Assembly (NCBI RefSeq): GCF_900453205.1
Contig: NZ_UGQU01000004.1
Location: forward strand, 186,001-250,000
Origin: Moraxella lacunata
GTDB lineage: Bacteria; Pseudomonadota; Gammaproteobacteria; Pseudomonadales; Moraxellaceae
Direction: 5' to 3'
DNA: 64,000 nt
Numbering within the stretch: the first letter of the stretch is position 1; every line of letters begins with the position of its first letter. The notes under the pieces are model-generated. The model was given only the letters and a program-made list of their open reading frames with translations. It did no database searches and had not been told where the DNA came from. Made by a program: the position numbers and the translations under genes. Below are positions 35,539-43,903 of the stretch, piece after piece.

Positions 35539-37044
35539 ATGGCATTTTCAAAAGTCCGCACCCGCATTGCCCCAAGCCCCACAGGCTTTCCCCACGTTGG
35601 CACGGCTTATATTGCCTTGTTTAATATGGTTTTTGCCAAATCGCAAGGGGGCGAGTTTATCCTACGCATTGAAGACACCGACCAAGTCCGCTCTACTGCC
35701 CAATCCGAACAGATGATTTTAAACGCCCTAAAATGGGCAGGTCTGACATGGAGCGAAGGCCCTGATGTGGGCGGACAATTCGCCCCCTATCGCCAGTCGG
35801 AGCGTTCCGAGATTTACAAAAAATACGCCAATGAGCTACTAGATAAAGGTCACGCCTTTCGCTGTTTTTGCACGACAGACGAGCTAGACCAAATGCGTAA
35901 AGAGCAAGAAGCCCAAGGCTTGCCCGTGCGTTATGACGGGCGTTATGCCAATCTAAGCCGTGAAGAGAGCGACAAACTTGCCGAGAGTGGCAAGCCCTTT
36001 GTCATTCGTATGCGTGTGCCGACAGACGGCGAATGCGTGATTCATGATATGCTTCGTGGCGAGATTAGCATTCCTTGGGAAACGGTAGATATGCAGGTGC
36101 TTTTAAAAACTGACGGCTTGCCGACTTATCATCTTGCCAATGTCGTGGACGACCATTTAATGCAAATCAGCCACGTCATTCGTGGCGAAGAGTGGATTAA
36201 CTCCGCCCCCAAGCACAAACTTTTGTATGAGTATTTTGGTTGGGAAATGCCTGTATTGTGCCACATGCCCCTACTGCGTAACCCCGACAAATCCAAACTC
36301 TCAAAACGCAAAAACCCCACATCAATCACCTATTATAAGGACGCAGGCGTACTGCCTGAGGCCTTGATTAACTACTTGGGGCGTATGGGGTATAGCTTGC
36401 CAAATGAAGCCGAGAAATTTAGCCTAGATGAGATGATTGAGAGTTTTGATATTAAGCGTGTGTCGCTTGGCGGCCCTGTGTTTGATATTGAAAAACTCTA
36501 CTGGCTCAATGGCGAATACCTGCGTGCGATGAGTGCGGACGAGTTAAAGGCGAAGATTTTGGCGTGGGCAAGCGATGATGATAAGCTGACCGCCATAGCC
36601 AAAGCCATTCAGCCACGCATTAACGTGTTGTCCGATGCAGTGAACTGGGCGGGCTTTTATTTTCAAAACTTGCCAAATGTTACCCCAGACGATTTTGCTC
36701 ATAAAACGCTGGATAATGATAAATTACTTGAAATTCTCTATCTTGCCACATGGCAACTAGAAGCCTTGCCCGAGTGGAGCGAGAATAACATTTATCAGAC
36801 CCTAAAAGGCTTGGCAGGGCATTTTGAGATTAAATTAAAAGACTTTATGCAACCGTTTTTTGTGGCGATTGCAGGCTCAACGTCTAGCACGCCTGTCATG
36901 AACTCCATGTATGTCATCGGTGCGGACATGACCTTATCACGCCTACGCCATGCCTGTGAAGTTTTGGGCGGACTTGGCAAAAAGAAACTCAAAAAATTGG
37001 AAGAGACAAATAAGGCTTTGCCGAATTTTTTAAATCAAGAATAA
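35539..37044 (+). CDS. gltX: Glutamyl-tRNA synthetase
   Basis: 501 residues. Class I synthetase with the HIGH-type motif [15 protein letters not shown] at the N-terminus, [10 protein letters not shown], and the KMSKS-type loop [12 protein letters not shown] (about residues 255-266). Charges tRNA-Glu; a tRNA-Glu gene lies about 480 bp downstream. Full length and intact. Confidence 0.97.
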   Translation: MAFSKVRTRIAPSPTGFPHVGTAYIALFNMVFAKSQGGEFILRIEDTDQVRSTAQSEQMILNALKWAGLTWSEGPDVGGQFAPYRQSERSEIYKKYANELLDKGHAFRCFCTTDELDQMRKEQEAQGLPVRYDGRYANLSREESDKLAESGKPFVIRMRVPTDGECVIHDMLRGEISIPWETVDMQVLLKTDGLPTYHLANVVDDHLMQISHVIRGEEWINSAPKHKLLYEYFGWEMPVLCHMPLLRNPDKSKLSKRKNPTSITYYKDAGVLPEALINYLGRMGYSLPNEAEKFSLDEMIESFDIKRVSLGGPVFDIEKLYWLNGEYLRAMSADELKAKILAWASDDDKLTAIAKAIQPRINVLSDAVNWAGFYFQNLPNVTPDDFAHKTLDNDKLLEILYLATWQLEALPEWSENNIYQTLKGLAGHFEIKLKDFMQPFFVAIAGSTSSTPVMNSMYVIGADMTLSRLRHACEVLGGLGKKKLKKLEETNKALPNFLNQE

Positions 37045-37046
37045 TA

Positions 37047-37267
37047 TAGGGCGTGCCTGCCCTTTATAGCACAATTTAAATTTTAAAAATTTGTGAAAAT
37101 AAAAGAATGTTTTTGTATGAAAAATGGCTAAATCTTGTGGCTCGAAGGCAACAACTTGCTTGATAGGATAACTATCAAACTATGTGTTTTCCTTGAAAAA
37201 CGTGCGATTCCCCTGATTTTTTAAACAGGTATTTTTCATTGCAAATACAAAAGGCAGGCACACCCTA
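37047..37267. repeat. MITE-like element, family A, copy 2 (about 221 bp)
   Basis: Inverted ends TAGGGCGTGCCTGCC (37047-37061) and GGCAGGCACACCCTA (37253-37267), one mismatch. Interior blocks AAAAATGGCTAAATCT and TTTTTCATTGCAAATAC are shared with 1589-1795. It starts two bases after the gltX stop. Confidence 0.8.
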
Positions 37268-37270
37268 AAT

Positions 37271-37307
37271 AAAAACCGATAATTTTCAATAGGTTATCGG
37301 TTTTTTT
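37271..37307 (+). terminator. Terminator after gltX
   Basis: AAAAACCGATAA and TTATCGGTTTTT stem with an 11-base loop and T run. Confidence 0.85.
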
Positions 37308-37328
37308 AAAATTTTTTAAAAAAATTAT

Positions 37329-37357
37329 TTGACAAAGCACAGGCTCTTTTATATAAT
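37329..37357 (+). promoter_or_regulatory. Sigma70 promoter of the tRNA pair
   Basis: Consensus TTGACA (37329-37334) and TATAAT (37352-37357) with a 17-bp spacer, 17 bp before tRNA-Ala. A strong promoter as expected for tRNA genes. Confidence 0.85.
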
Positions 37358-37374
37358 ACGCCCACCTTAACAAA

Positions 37375-37450
37375 GGGGCTATAGCTCAGTTGGTAGAGCA
37401 CTTGCATGGCATGCAAGGGGTCAGCGGTTCGACTCCGCTTAGCTCCACCA
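37375..37450 (+). tRNA. tRNA-Ala (GGC)
   Basis: 76 nt with encoded CCA. Acceptor GGGGCTA pairs with TAGCTCC; D-loop AGCTCAGTTGGTAGAGC; anticodon stem CTTGC/GCAAG around loop ATGGCAT, anticodon GGC; T arm GCGGTTCGACTCCGC. Confidence 0.96.
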
Positions 37451-37527
37451 CTTCTTTTTAGAAGTAGAAAACACAAGCACCTAGGCATGCTCTTTGAGCA
37501 ATCTTGTGTTGGTTCGTTAGGTTTTAC

Positions 37528-37603
37528 GCTCCATTCGTCTAGAGGCCTAGGACACCGCCCTTTCACGGCGGTAACAGGGGTTCGAATCCCCTATGGAGTG
37601 CCA
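37528..37603 (+). tRNA. tRNA-Glu (TTC)
   Basis: 76 nt with encoded CCA. Anticodon stem CCGCC/GGCGG around loop CTTTCAC, anticodon TTC; D-arm TCGTCTAGAGGCCTAGGA; T arm AGGGGTTCGAATCCCCT. The first acceptor pair is G-T. Probably cotranscribed with tRNA-Ala, 77 bp upstream. Confidence 0.95.
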
Positions 37604-37609
37604 AATTCT

Positions 37610-37637
37610 AAATCCCCAAGTTACGGCTTGGGGATTT
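37610..37637 (+). terminator. Hairpin after tRNA-Glu
   Basis: AAATCCCCAAG and CTTGGGGATTT with a 6-base loop; the T run is weak (TTTGTTGTT). Likely ends the tRNA transcript. Confidence 0.75.
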
Positions 37638-37665
37638 GTTGTTATGTCGGTAGGTTTTTCGCTTT

Positions 37666-38364
37666 ATGGCAAATTTCACCACGCATTTGACCGTTGCTGC
37701 CATTGCCAGTACTGCCCTTGCCACGTTTGGCTTTGTGGGTGGGTTATTTGGCTTTGGCACGGCGGTTTTTTGTTTGGCGATAGGGGTTATTGGTGGGCTG
37801 TTGCCTGATATTGACCTTGAAACATCCATTCCTGCCAAGCGGTTCTTTACGCTCATGTCGTTATTTGTCGCCACGCTCACCGCCATTTTGTACACCGCCT
37901 ATCAGACCACAGGCACACAGCTGGTGGAGCAGGCACTCATGGTGTGGGGTGGGGCGTTCGTGGTTGTGCGTTATGGCGTGATAGGGCTGTTTAGTCATCT
38001 CACCGTTCATCGGGGCATGGTGCATTCGGTGCCATACATGGCGATGTGTGGACTGTTTGCCATCTATGGGGCGTTTTATGGCTTTGGCATGACCGCCAAA
38101 GTCAGCTGGCTGTTCGGGGGATTTTTGTTCATCGGGTCGTTGGTGCATTTGGTGCTAGATGAGATATACAGCGTCAATGTACTGGGACTTAAACTCAAAA
38201 AATCATCAGGCACGGCATTAAAGTTTTTTGAACGCAAAAAATCCCTGCGATATGTCATGCTCTACATCATCGTGCTCGCTTTGTTTTTATATGCCCCTGA
38301 TTATCAGCCTGCCCTAAATGGCATTCATGCATTGGTACAAAAATTTGCCACTGGCACCATTTAG
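37666..38364 (+). CDS. YdjM-type inner-membrane hydrolase
   Basis: 232 residues with about five to six spans. The pattern HLTVAAIAST, GGLLPDIDLETS, HRGMVHSVPYMA and LVHLVLDEIYSVN matches the YdjM/DUF457 metal-dependent hydrolase family, whose His and Asp residues are probable metal ligands. In Escherichia coli ydjM is LexA-controlled; I see no LexA box here. Confidence 0.85.
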   Translation: MANFTTHLTVAAIASTALATFGFVGGLFGFGTAVFCLAIGVIGGLLPDIDLETSIPAKRFFTLMSLFVATLTAILYTAYQTTGTQLVEQALMVWGGAFVVVRYGVIGLFSHLTVHRGMVHSVPYMAMCGLFAIYGAFYGFGMTAKVSWLFGGFLFIGSLVHLVLDEIYSVNVLGLKLKKSSGTALKFFERKKSLRYVMLYIIVLALFLYAPDYQPALNGIHALVQKFATGTI

Positions 38365-38409
38365 CACGCTTTTATTAATTTTACCAATCATTGTCATTAC
38401 ATCCCACTC

Positions 38410-39426
38410 ATGTCCGCCATGATGACAAACCTGTCATCAGATGATAAAATGCATGATATCCAGACAGATGAGTTTATCATGAATAATAATACCGACATTA
38501 ACTATTATCCTGCACGCACCCTAGCCGCACCCATCACTGCCACTGGCATAGGGCTACACAGTGGCAAGGAAGTCACGCTCACCTTGCGAGACGCTCCCAT
38601 CGGCACGGGTATTGTGTTCGTACGCACTGACCTTGAGAACGCCCACATTCCCATGAATGCTACGCTTATCCAAGATACAATGATGTCGTCTAACTTAGTG
38701 GCGGGCGATGCACGAGTTGGTACGGTAGAGCATTTGCTCTCAGCGGTGTCAGCGTGCGGTTTGGATAACCTATATATAGAAGTCAATGCCCCTGAGATTC
38801 CGATTATGGACGGTTCGGCAGCACCGTTTTTGTTTTTGATTGATGAAGCAGGCGTGGCAGAACAGCCCGCTCCCAAAGCCTTTTTAAAAATCAAAAAAAC
38901 CGTGCGTGTGACTGATGAAGACAAATGGGCGGAGCTTGCCCCTTATGATGATGGTTTTTTGATGCATTTTGAGATTGATTTTAATCATGCTGCCATCAAA
39001 GCGACCGAGCAGACCACGTCGCTTGATTTTAGTACCGCCAATTTCGCCCGTGAAGTGGGGCAGGCTCGCACGTTCGGCTTTTTAAAAGACTTAGAGATGC
39101 TCAAAAAGCACAACCTTGCCTTAGGTGGTAGTATGAATAATGCCGTAGTGCTGGATGAGACATCGGTGGTCAATGGCGAGTTACGTTATCCTAACGAATT
39201 TGTCCGCCATAAAATGCTAGATGCGGTGGGCGATTTGTTCGTCATTGGGCATAATATCATCGGTAAATTTAACGCCTATAAATCAGGTCATGCCCTAAAT
39301 AACGCACTCATTCGAGCGGTATTGGCAGATGACAGTGCCTATGAAATTGTAACAAATTATGACAAAAACAGCTGTCCGATAGCCTTCATTCCGCCCAAAA
39401 ATCCCCTAAAAAATGAAGGATTTTAA
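38410..39426 (+). CDS. lpxC: UDP-3-O-acyl-N-acetylglucosamine deacetylase LpxC
   Basis: 338 residues from 38410, or 315 from the ATG at 38479 just before DINYYPARTLAAPI; the latter fits the usual length better, but no RBS decides. Conserved blocks GIGLHSGKEVTL, VEHLLSAVSACGLDN (zinc His), YPNEFVRHKMLDAVGDL and SGHALNNALIRA are present. It commits UDP-acyl-GlcNAc to lipid A synthesis, placing the organism among LPS/LOS-bearing Gram-negatives. Confidence 0.96.
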   Translation: MSAMMTNLSSDDKMHDIQTDEFIMNNNTDINYYPARTLAAPITATGIGLHSGKEVTLTLRDAPIGTGIVFVRTDLENAHIPMNATLIQDTMMSSNLVAGDARVGTVEHLLSAVSACGLDNLYIEVNAPEIPIMDGSAAPFLFLIDEAGVAEQPAPKAFLKIKKTVRVTDEDKWAELAPYDDGFLMHFEIDFNHAAIKATEQTTSLDFSTANFAREVGQARTFGFLKDLEMLKKHNLALGGSMNNAVVLDETSVVNGELRYPNEFVRHKMLDAVGDLFVIGHNIIGKFNAYKSGHALNNALIRAVLADDSAYEIVTNYDKNSCPIAFIPPKNPLKNEGF

Positions 39427-39519
39427 GTCAAAAAATTTGGGCGATTTAAATTTCGGCAAACTGACTGAAAAATTAGTGTAATAAAGCTAAAAATTAATCA
39501 AAATGGCGTGTAACAAAGT

Positions 39520-39547
39520 AAAAGCGAGCTGACAGTAGCTCGCTTTT
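39520..39547 (+). terminator. Terminator after lpxC
   Basis: AAAAGCGAGCT and AGCTCGCTTTT stem with a 6-base loop. Confidence 0.8.
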
Positions 39548-39679
39548 GTGTTTATGGGGGTTTTGGGGGATTTGTGCAGGGCTTTTATGAGAGTTTTATG
39601 GAAATTTTGTGAAAATGGGCGGATTTCTTTACATAAGATTACAAAAAGACCGTAAAAGTCCCAAATTTAAGAATAATTA

Positions 39680-40195
39680 TCATTCTTTGGTGGTGGCGGT
39701 CTGAATAAGCTTGATAAGGGACGCCTGTAAACTTGGATTTTTGATGACAAGTTTGGCAGTCTGTGTTATAGTTCGCACCGTGTTTTCGCTTAATGGTTTT
39801 TCTAAGGTGGTTTGGGCGGTAATTTGACCGCTACCACGCTGATGAATTTTGTGATTGACAATGACCCCCATTTTTGAAAACTGCCCAAATGCTGGATGTT
39901 CATGCAGTGCCGACAGACATTCTTGATGTAGATAACGTACATGATTGGCGGATGTGATGGTCGGTAGTGCTAAGGTGATTTTATCATCATGAGCATACGC
40001 CACTTGTACCTGACTACTAAGCTCGCCCAACACACCTGACAGCAGGGGGATGGACAGATGGGTCAAGTGAGTAAAGTAGGCAAGTCGTCTGCTTAGGTCT
40101 TTGGGAAGTTTCGCCCCTGCCGCCGCCTGTTTTTCGGTGCGATTGGCAAGGTGGTTTGGAAAATGGGTTTTTAGATATAAGTCATCACTCATCAT
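39680..40195 (-). CDS. dciA: DUF721/DciA-like replicative helicase loader
   Basis: 171 residues from the ATG at 40195, chosen because AAAAGG stands just before it; an earlier in-frame ATG at 40246 lacks an RBS. The pattern LSIPLLSGVLGELSSQVQVAYAHDDKITLALPTITSANHVRYLHQECLSALHEH-like strand/helix order (shown here only as LSGVLGEL and SANHVRYL) matches DUF721 proteins. In many gammaproteobacteria this gene adjoins lpxC, as here. DciA loads DnaB at the origin. The family call is good by context, moderate by sequence. Confidence 0.75.
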   Translation of the reverse strand: MMSDDLYLKTHFPNHLANRTEKQAAAGAKLPKDLSRRLAYFTHLTHLSIPLLSGVLGELSSQVQVAYAHDDKITLALPTITSANHVRYLHQECLSALHEHPAFGQFSKMGVIVNHKIHQRGSGQITAQTTLEKPLSENTVRTITQTAKLVIKNPSLQASLIKLIQTATTKE

Positions 40196-40334
40196 AATAC
40201 CTTTTAAAAACTGACGGACATGGTGTCCAAGAGCTAAGTTTATCACGCCACTTGCTCAATGCCAATGCCTTATTGAGCCAAAAAGTACGTTCGGATGCGT
40301 ATGGCATAAACCCAAGCTTTAACAAAACTAACCC

Positions 40335-40419
40335 ATCTGACATCACTCATGTAAACAGGGGGCGACCAACCCACAGACAAACGCTGTGTCGTCGTGCATG
40401 ATGGATGCGAGGCAATCTT
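40335..40419 (+). promoter_or_regulatory. Possible structured leader of CHAP-protein gene
   Basis: The segment before the ATG at 40420 has a GC-rich stretch (AGGGGGCGACCAACCC) and two small hairpins, CACAG/CTGTG and GCAT/ATGC. Leaders of cell-wall hydrolase genes are sometimes regulatory RNAs; I cannot assign it to a known class. Confidence 0.3.
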
Positions 40420-41124
40420 ATGAAAAAACTCTTTTGGTTAATGTCGGCAATTACCTTGACGACAGTCAGTGCAAATGCAGAAAGTGGCAGAATCACCATC
40501 TCATCTGCCAATGGCGAGCGTCAAGTAAACATCATCGCACCACCCATGCCTACCCAAACGCTAAGCAATGCTGAGCTTGACAGTGCCATCAATGAGCTGA
40601 TGGGAGCGTCACAAGGTAATTCTCGTCTGACCCAAGGGTTTAGTACCAACACCCAAACACTCACTAACTTTTCAGCAAGCAATAATACAGGCAGTACAGT
40701 CGCCGCTCTAAATGGCTCTGCCCCTGCCACGGCTGCCCGTTTGGCTGCCCGTGCCGCTCACGGCAAGAGCGTGGGTCGCTGTGCCATGTATGTGCGTAAG
40801 GCACTACAATCCGCTGGTTATAGCTTCACACCACAAGCTTCTGCTTATATGTATGCCAACGGCACGCTTGCCAGTGCAGGTTTTACCCGTATTAGTAATG
40901 ATAACTACGTACCACAGATTGGTGATGTGGCGGTCTTTAATCGTACCAGTAAAAATCCACACGGTCATATCCAAATCTATGATGGCAGTCAGTGGGTATC
41001 AGATTTTCGTCAGCCTAATTTTAGCCCGTATCGTAACCACAACGGATACAGCGTATGGCGTGACACTCGTTACCTAGATGCCACGGCAAATACAGGTACG
41101 ATGCTTGCGATGAACGAGCAATAA
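40420..41124 (+). CDS. Exported CHAP-like cell-wall hydrolase
   Basis: 234 residues from ATG at 40420. Signal peptide FWLMSAITLTTVSANA. After a Ser/Thr-rich linker the C-terminal domain (about 110-225) has GKSVGRCAMYVRKALQSAGY with the catalytic Cys, and GDVAVFNR and HGHIQIYDG with the His, the Cys-His layout of CHAP/NlpC-like amidases or endopeptidases. Expected to act on peptidoglycan in the periplasm. Standalone with its own terminator. Confidence 0.8.
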   Translation: MKKLFWLMSAITLTTVSANAESGRITISSANGERQVNIIAPPMPTQTLSNAELDSAINELMGASQGNSRLTQGFSTNTQTLTNFSASNNTGSTVAALNGSAPATAARLAARAAHGKSVGRCAMYVRKALQSAGYSFTPQASAYMYANGTLASAGFTRISNDNYVPQIGDVAVFNRTSKNPHGHIQIYDGSQWVSDFRQPNFSPYRNHNGYSVWRDTRYLDATANTGTMLAMNEQ

Positions 41125-41146
41125 TTTGATAAAGACAGATAAAGAC

Positions 41147-41173
41147 AAAAGAGCGATGGATTCGCTCTTTTTT
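41147..41173 (+). terminator. Terminator after CHAP-protein gene
   Basis: AAAAGAGCG and CGCTCTTTT around a 7-base loop, then T run. Confidence 0.85.
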
Positions 41174-41212
41174 GCTGAGTGTTTGTTTTAAAAGCAGGCG
41201 TGCCACGCACAA

Positions 41213-41238
41213 AAAAGGGCGTATTTGGTACGCCCTAG
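41213..41238 (-). terminator. Terminator after ribF
   Basis: On the minus strand AGGGCGTACCAAATACGCCC is followed by a T run, 10 bp past the ribF stop. Confidence 0.8.
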
Positions 41239-41247
41239 ATATCATGG

Positions 41248-42213
41248 TTATAAAGCATTGTGCCACGCCACAAGCTCGTCCACGTCCCTTTTTATGCCGT
41301 CTTTTAACTGTGCCAAACTCTCATAATGACGCTCGCCATGTAGGTATTTTTTAAAAATCACACTCAACGTCATGCCGTACAAATCGCCTGTAAACTTCGG
41401 CAAATGCACTTCTAGGCGATAATCCGTACCGTTTACGCTTGGGCGTTTGCCGACATTGACCGCCCCAAATAGACTGCTTGCGGTTTGCCCTTTGATACCG
41501 CCCCCTAAGGCATATAAATCAACCGCCACACCGTCCCTAACTGCTAAAATATCCGCCCCAAAAATCCCCTGTATGGCAGGTTTTAGCCTATCTAAGGCAA
41601 CGTTGGCAGTGGGAAAATCAAGCGTTCGTCCGATTTTGTCGCCATGTACCACTTGCCCTGTCATGGTATAGTCTCGCCCAAGCATGATTTTAGCGGTGTC
41701 CAAATCGCCCTGTGCCAACGCACCACGCACCGCCGTGGAGCTAACTCGCACCTTGTCATGGGCGATAGTGGCAAGGCTATCCACGCTAAACCCTAGCCCC
41801 TGCAAAAACGCCTTATCGCCTGTGCGGTCATGTCCAAAACGAAAATCATCGCCCAGCACCAGATGCTCTGCCCCCAAAGTGGTCAAAAGCGTGGCAAAGG
41901 CATGAGCAGATAGGTGGCGAAAATCGTCATTGAAATTTGCCTTGATGACAAAATCCACGCCATGACCGTCTAACAAGGCGACTTTTTCGGCAAAGTTTGT
42001 CAAGCGGGCAGGGGGGCTTTGTGGGCTAAAAAATTCCCTAGGCTGTGGCTCAAACACCATGACGGCAGTGGCAAGTGATTGCTTGGTGGCGTCTTTGATT
42101 AGGGCGTTAAGCATTGCCTGATGTCCCAAATGCACCCCATCAAAGTTGCCAATGGTCAAGGCGTGTGGGGGCAGGGCGGTGGGGGCATGTGGGTCTAAGT
42201 TGATGATTTGCAT
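41248..42213 (-). CDS. ribF: Bifunctional riboflavin kinase/FAD synthetase RibF
   Basis: 321 residues from ATG at 42213 (MQIINLDPHAPTALPPH). Longer in-frame starts run into the divergent VanZ-like gene and are unlikely. FAD synthetase domain: LTIGNFDGVHLGHQAML and LVLGDDFRFGHDR. Riboflavin kinase domain: GDKIGRTLDFPTANV, with the PTAN motif. It makes FMN and FAD in the cytoplasm. Confidence 0.95.
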   Translation of the reverse strand: MQIINLDPHAPTALPPHALTIGNFDGVHLGHQAMLNALIKDATKQSLATAVMVFEPQPREFFSPQSPPARLTNFAEKVALLDGHGVDFVIKANFNDDFRHLSAHAFATLLTTLGAEHLVLGDDFRFGHDRTGDKAFLQGLGFSVDSLATIAHDKVRVSSTAVRGALAQGDLDTAKIMLGRDYTMTGQVVHGDKIGRTLDFPTANVALDRLKPAIQGIFGADILAVRDGVAVDLYALGGGIKGQTASSLFGAVNVGKRPSVNGTDYRLEVHLPKFTGDLYGMTLSVIFKKYLHGERHYESLAQLKDGIKRDVDELVAWHNAL

Positions 42214-42324
42214 GAAAATGAACAATGGACGGACAAAGGGCATATTATAGGCGAAATTCATCATTTTTTCATAAAAAATTACCATAAAATTTGTTATGAT
42301 GACCGCTTTGTGTGGTGATGATTG

Positions 42325-42705
42325 ATGATGATAAAATTTTCTGTCAAATGGCTGTGGTTTGCCATATTGGTGTGGTTTGGGCTGTCCTGCTATGGACTTT
42401 TTTTGCGTGTGCCAAGCGGTCAAGTGCCAAGCGTGAGCCATTTGGATAAAGTGGCTCATTTTGTGATGTTTTTTGGGCAGTTTTATCTGCTATCGCTGTT
42501 ATTTAACATCAATACCAAAACCAAAGCGCTCTACCTGTGGGCGGCGGCTTTGGGCTGGGCGGTGGCAAGCGAGCTGATACAAGGCTATTTTACCACACGC
42601 ACCATGGATGTATGGGACGGCGTGGCGGATATGGTAGGGGCGAGTTTGGCGGTGGGGTGGGGGTATTTATGGCAAAGGGGGTGTTTTAAAGGTATTGTTA
42701 ATTGA
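42325..42705 (+). CDS. VanZ-like membrane protein
   Basis: About 126 residues, starting at 42325 or 42328 (adjacent ATGs). Four hydrophobic spans with HLDKVAHFVMFFGQFYLLS and a final DVWDGVADMVGASLAVGWGYL, the VanZ-like family pattern. Function not defined. The last four codons and stop (GIVN) lie in a MITE-like repeat, so the original 3' end may have been slightly longer or different. Confidence 0.8.
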   Translation: MMIKFSVKWLWFAILVWFGLSCYGLFLRVPSGQVPSVSHLDKVAHFVMFFGQFYLLSLLFNINTKTKALYLWAAALGWAVASELIQGYFTTRTMDVWDGVADMVGASLAVGWGYLWQRGCFKGIVN

Positions 42706-42808
42706 CCGTGCTTTTAGATGCATTTGCCCTATAAACGCATTGATTTTTGGATGAATAAATTACCCTGCACGTCTAAATTTTAAAAACATCTCTTTATTGA
42801 ACAGTACC
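42691..42808 (+). repeat. Divergent 118-bp relative of the 133-bp MITE
   Basis: Left end GGTATTGTTAATTGA is identical to the MITE end, and the right end CTTTATTGAACAGTACC differs by two bases. The interior is unrelated to the REP-like core. No target duplication is visible, consistent with an old insertion. It supplies the stop of the VanZ-like gene. Confidence 0.65.
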
Positions 42809-42835
42809 TATTTCAAATGTGTGTACCCTGTCCAC

Positions 42836-43315
42836 TCACGCCCGATGATAAGGGTGATTATTAATGATACTCATCGCCCGATAGAGTTGTTCTATCAGCA
42901 CCACTCGCACCAAAGGGTGGGGCAGGGTCAAATCCGACAGCGACCATTTAAAATCCGCCTGCGTTAGTACGTCCGCCGACACCCCGTCCGCCCCGCCAAT
43001 GACCAAAGCGATGTCGGTGCCGTCCGTCATGGCAGTCTGCAAGCGGTCGGCAAGGCGTTCGGTAGAGAGCATTTTGCCTTTGACTTCTAGCACCCAGAGC
43101 TTTTCTTTGGGTAGGCGAGCGGACAAAATGGCTTGTCCCTCTTGGGTTTTGTATTTTTCTATTTCGGCAAATGATGGATTTTTGGCACGTTTGGCAGGGG
43201 GTATCTCCACAATCTCGGTACTCATCATTGGCTGTATGCGTTTGGCGTATTCGTCCACGCCTGTCTGTACCCATGCAGGCATTTTGTGTCCGACACTTAG
43301 GATTCTTAATTTCAT
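42836..43315 (-). CDS. rlmH: 23S rRNA (pseudouridine-1915-N3) methyltransferase RlmH
   Basis: 159 residues. SPOUT fold with the SAM-binding VIGGADGVSADVL and LSDLTLPHPLVRVVLIEQLYRA (given here as LTLPHPLVRVVLIEQ), and the conserved C-terminal HPYHR. Cytoplasmic, modifies helix 69 of 23S rRNA. Confidence 0.95.
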   Translation of the reverse strand: MKLRILSVGHKMPAWVQTGVDEYAKRIQPMMSTEIVEIPPAKRAKNPSFAEIEKYKTQEGQAILSARLPKEKLWVLEVKGKMLSTERLADRLQTAMTDGTDIALVIGGADGVSADVLTQADFKWSLSDLTLPHPLVRVVLIEQLYRAMSIINNHPYHRA

Positions 43316-43416
43316 GGCGATTTATCAAAAGCAAAAAGCGTATTATAAATAAAAACCACAAATATTGGTAAAGTTTTATAAAATTTGTTATGCTAGCCCA
43401 TTTGAGTGAGTACGCC

Positions 43417-43875
43417 ATGAGAACTCTTGGAGATCATTATGAACAGCTCGCCCAAGCGTTTTTGAGACAGCAGGGGCTGACCATCATCACGATCAACTAC
43501 ACCGCACATCGCACAGGCGAGATTGACATCATCGCTTATCATGACGAGCCACAGAAGGCAGGCGGGGTGTGTCCGACGCTTGTGTTTGTGGAAGTCAAAA
43601 TGCGTAAGATAAGCCCCAATGCTTACTATGGGCAGGCGGTGGAGACGGTAACACGTGCCAAACAAAACAAAATCATCAAGACGGCTGAGCATTTTTTGGC
43701 GTATGGCGATGAGTTTTTGCAAAATCTTGGACTCACTACCAGCCAAAAGCAAGCCTTGGCATACCGATTTGATGTGATTGCCTTTGATGTGCCACCAATA
43801 GGGCAGGCAGGACAAAAAAGTAATGAAAGTCAGACAAAAACCCATTGGCTAAGAAACGCCTTTTTGGTAGAATGA
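43417..43875 (+). CDS. YraN/UPF0102 family nuclease-like protein
   Basis: 152 residues from ATG at 43417 (MRTLGDHYEQLAQAFL). Endonuclease-like core GEIDIIAYHDE and LVFVEVKMRK, with the D-ExK pattern of restriction-type nucleases. The loop after IIAYHDE is slightly expanded. Biochemical role in most species is undefined. RBS TTGAGTGAG is weak; an in-frame start at 43390 exists. Confidence 0.9.
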   Translation: MRTLGDHYEQLAQAFLRQQGLTIITINYTAHRTGEIDIIAYHDEPQKAGGVCPTLVFVEVKMRKISPNAYYGQAVETVTRAKQNKIIKTAEHFLAYGDEFLQNLGLTTSQKQALAYRFDVIAFDVPPIGQAGQKSNESQTKTHWLRNAFLVE

Positions 43876-43903
43876 GAGCCAAACCGATTATTAGGAAGCA
43901 TCC

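Noticed and set aside
39664-39685. AATAATTATCATTCTT resembling a Fur box
   Set aside because: It lies across the 3' end of the dciA gene, not near a promoter, and matches the consensus only partly.
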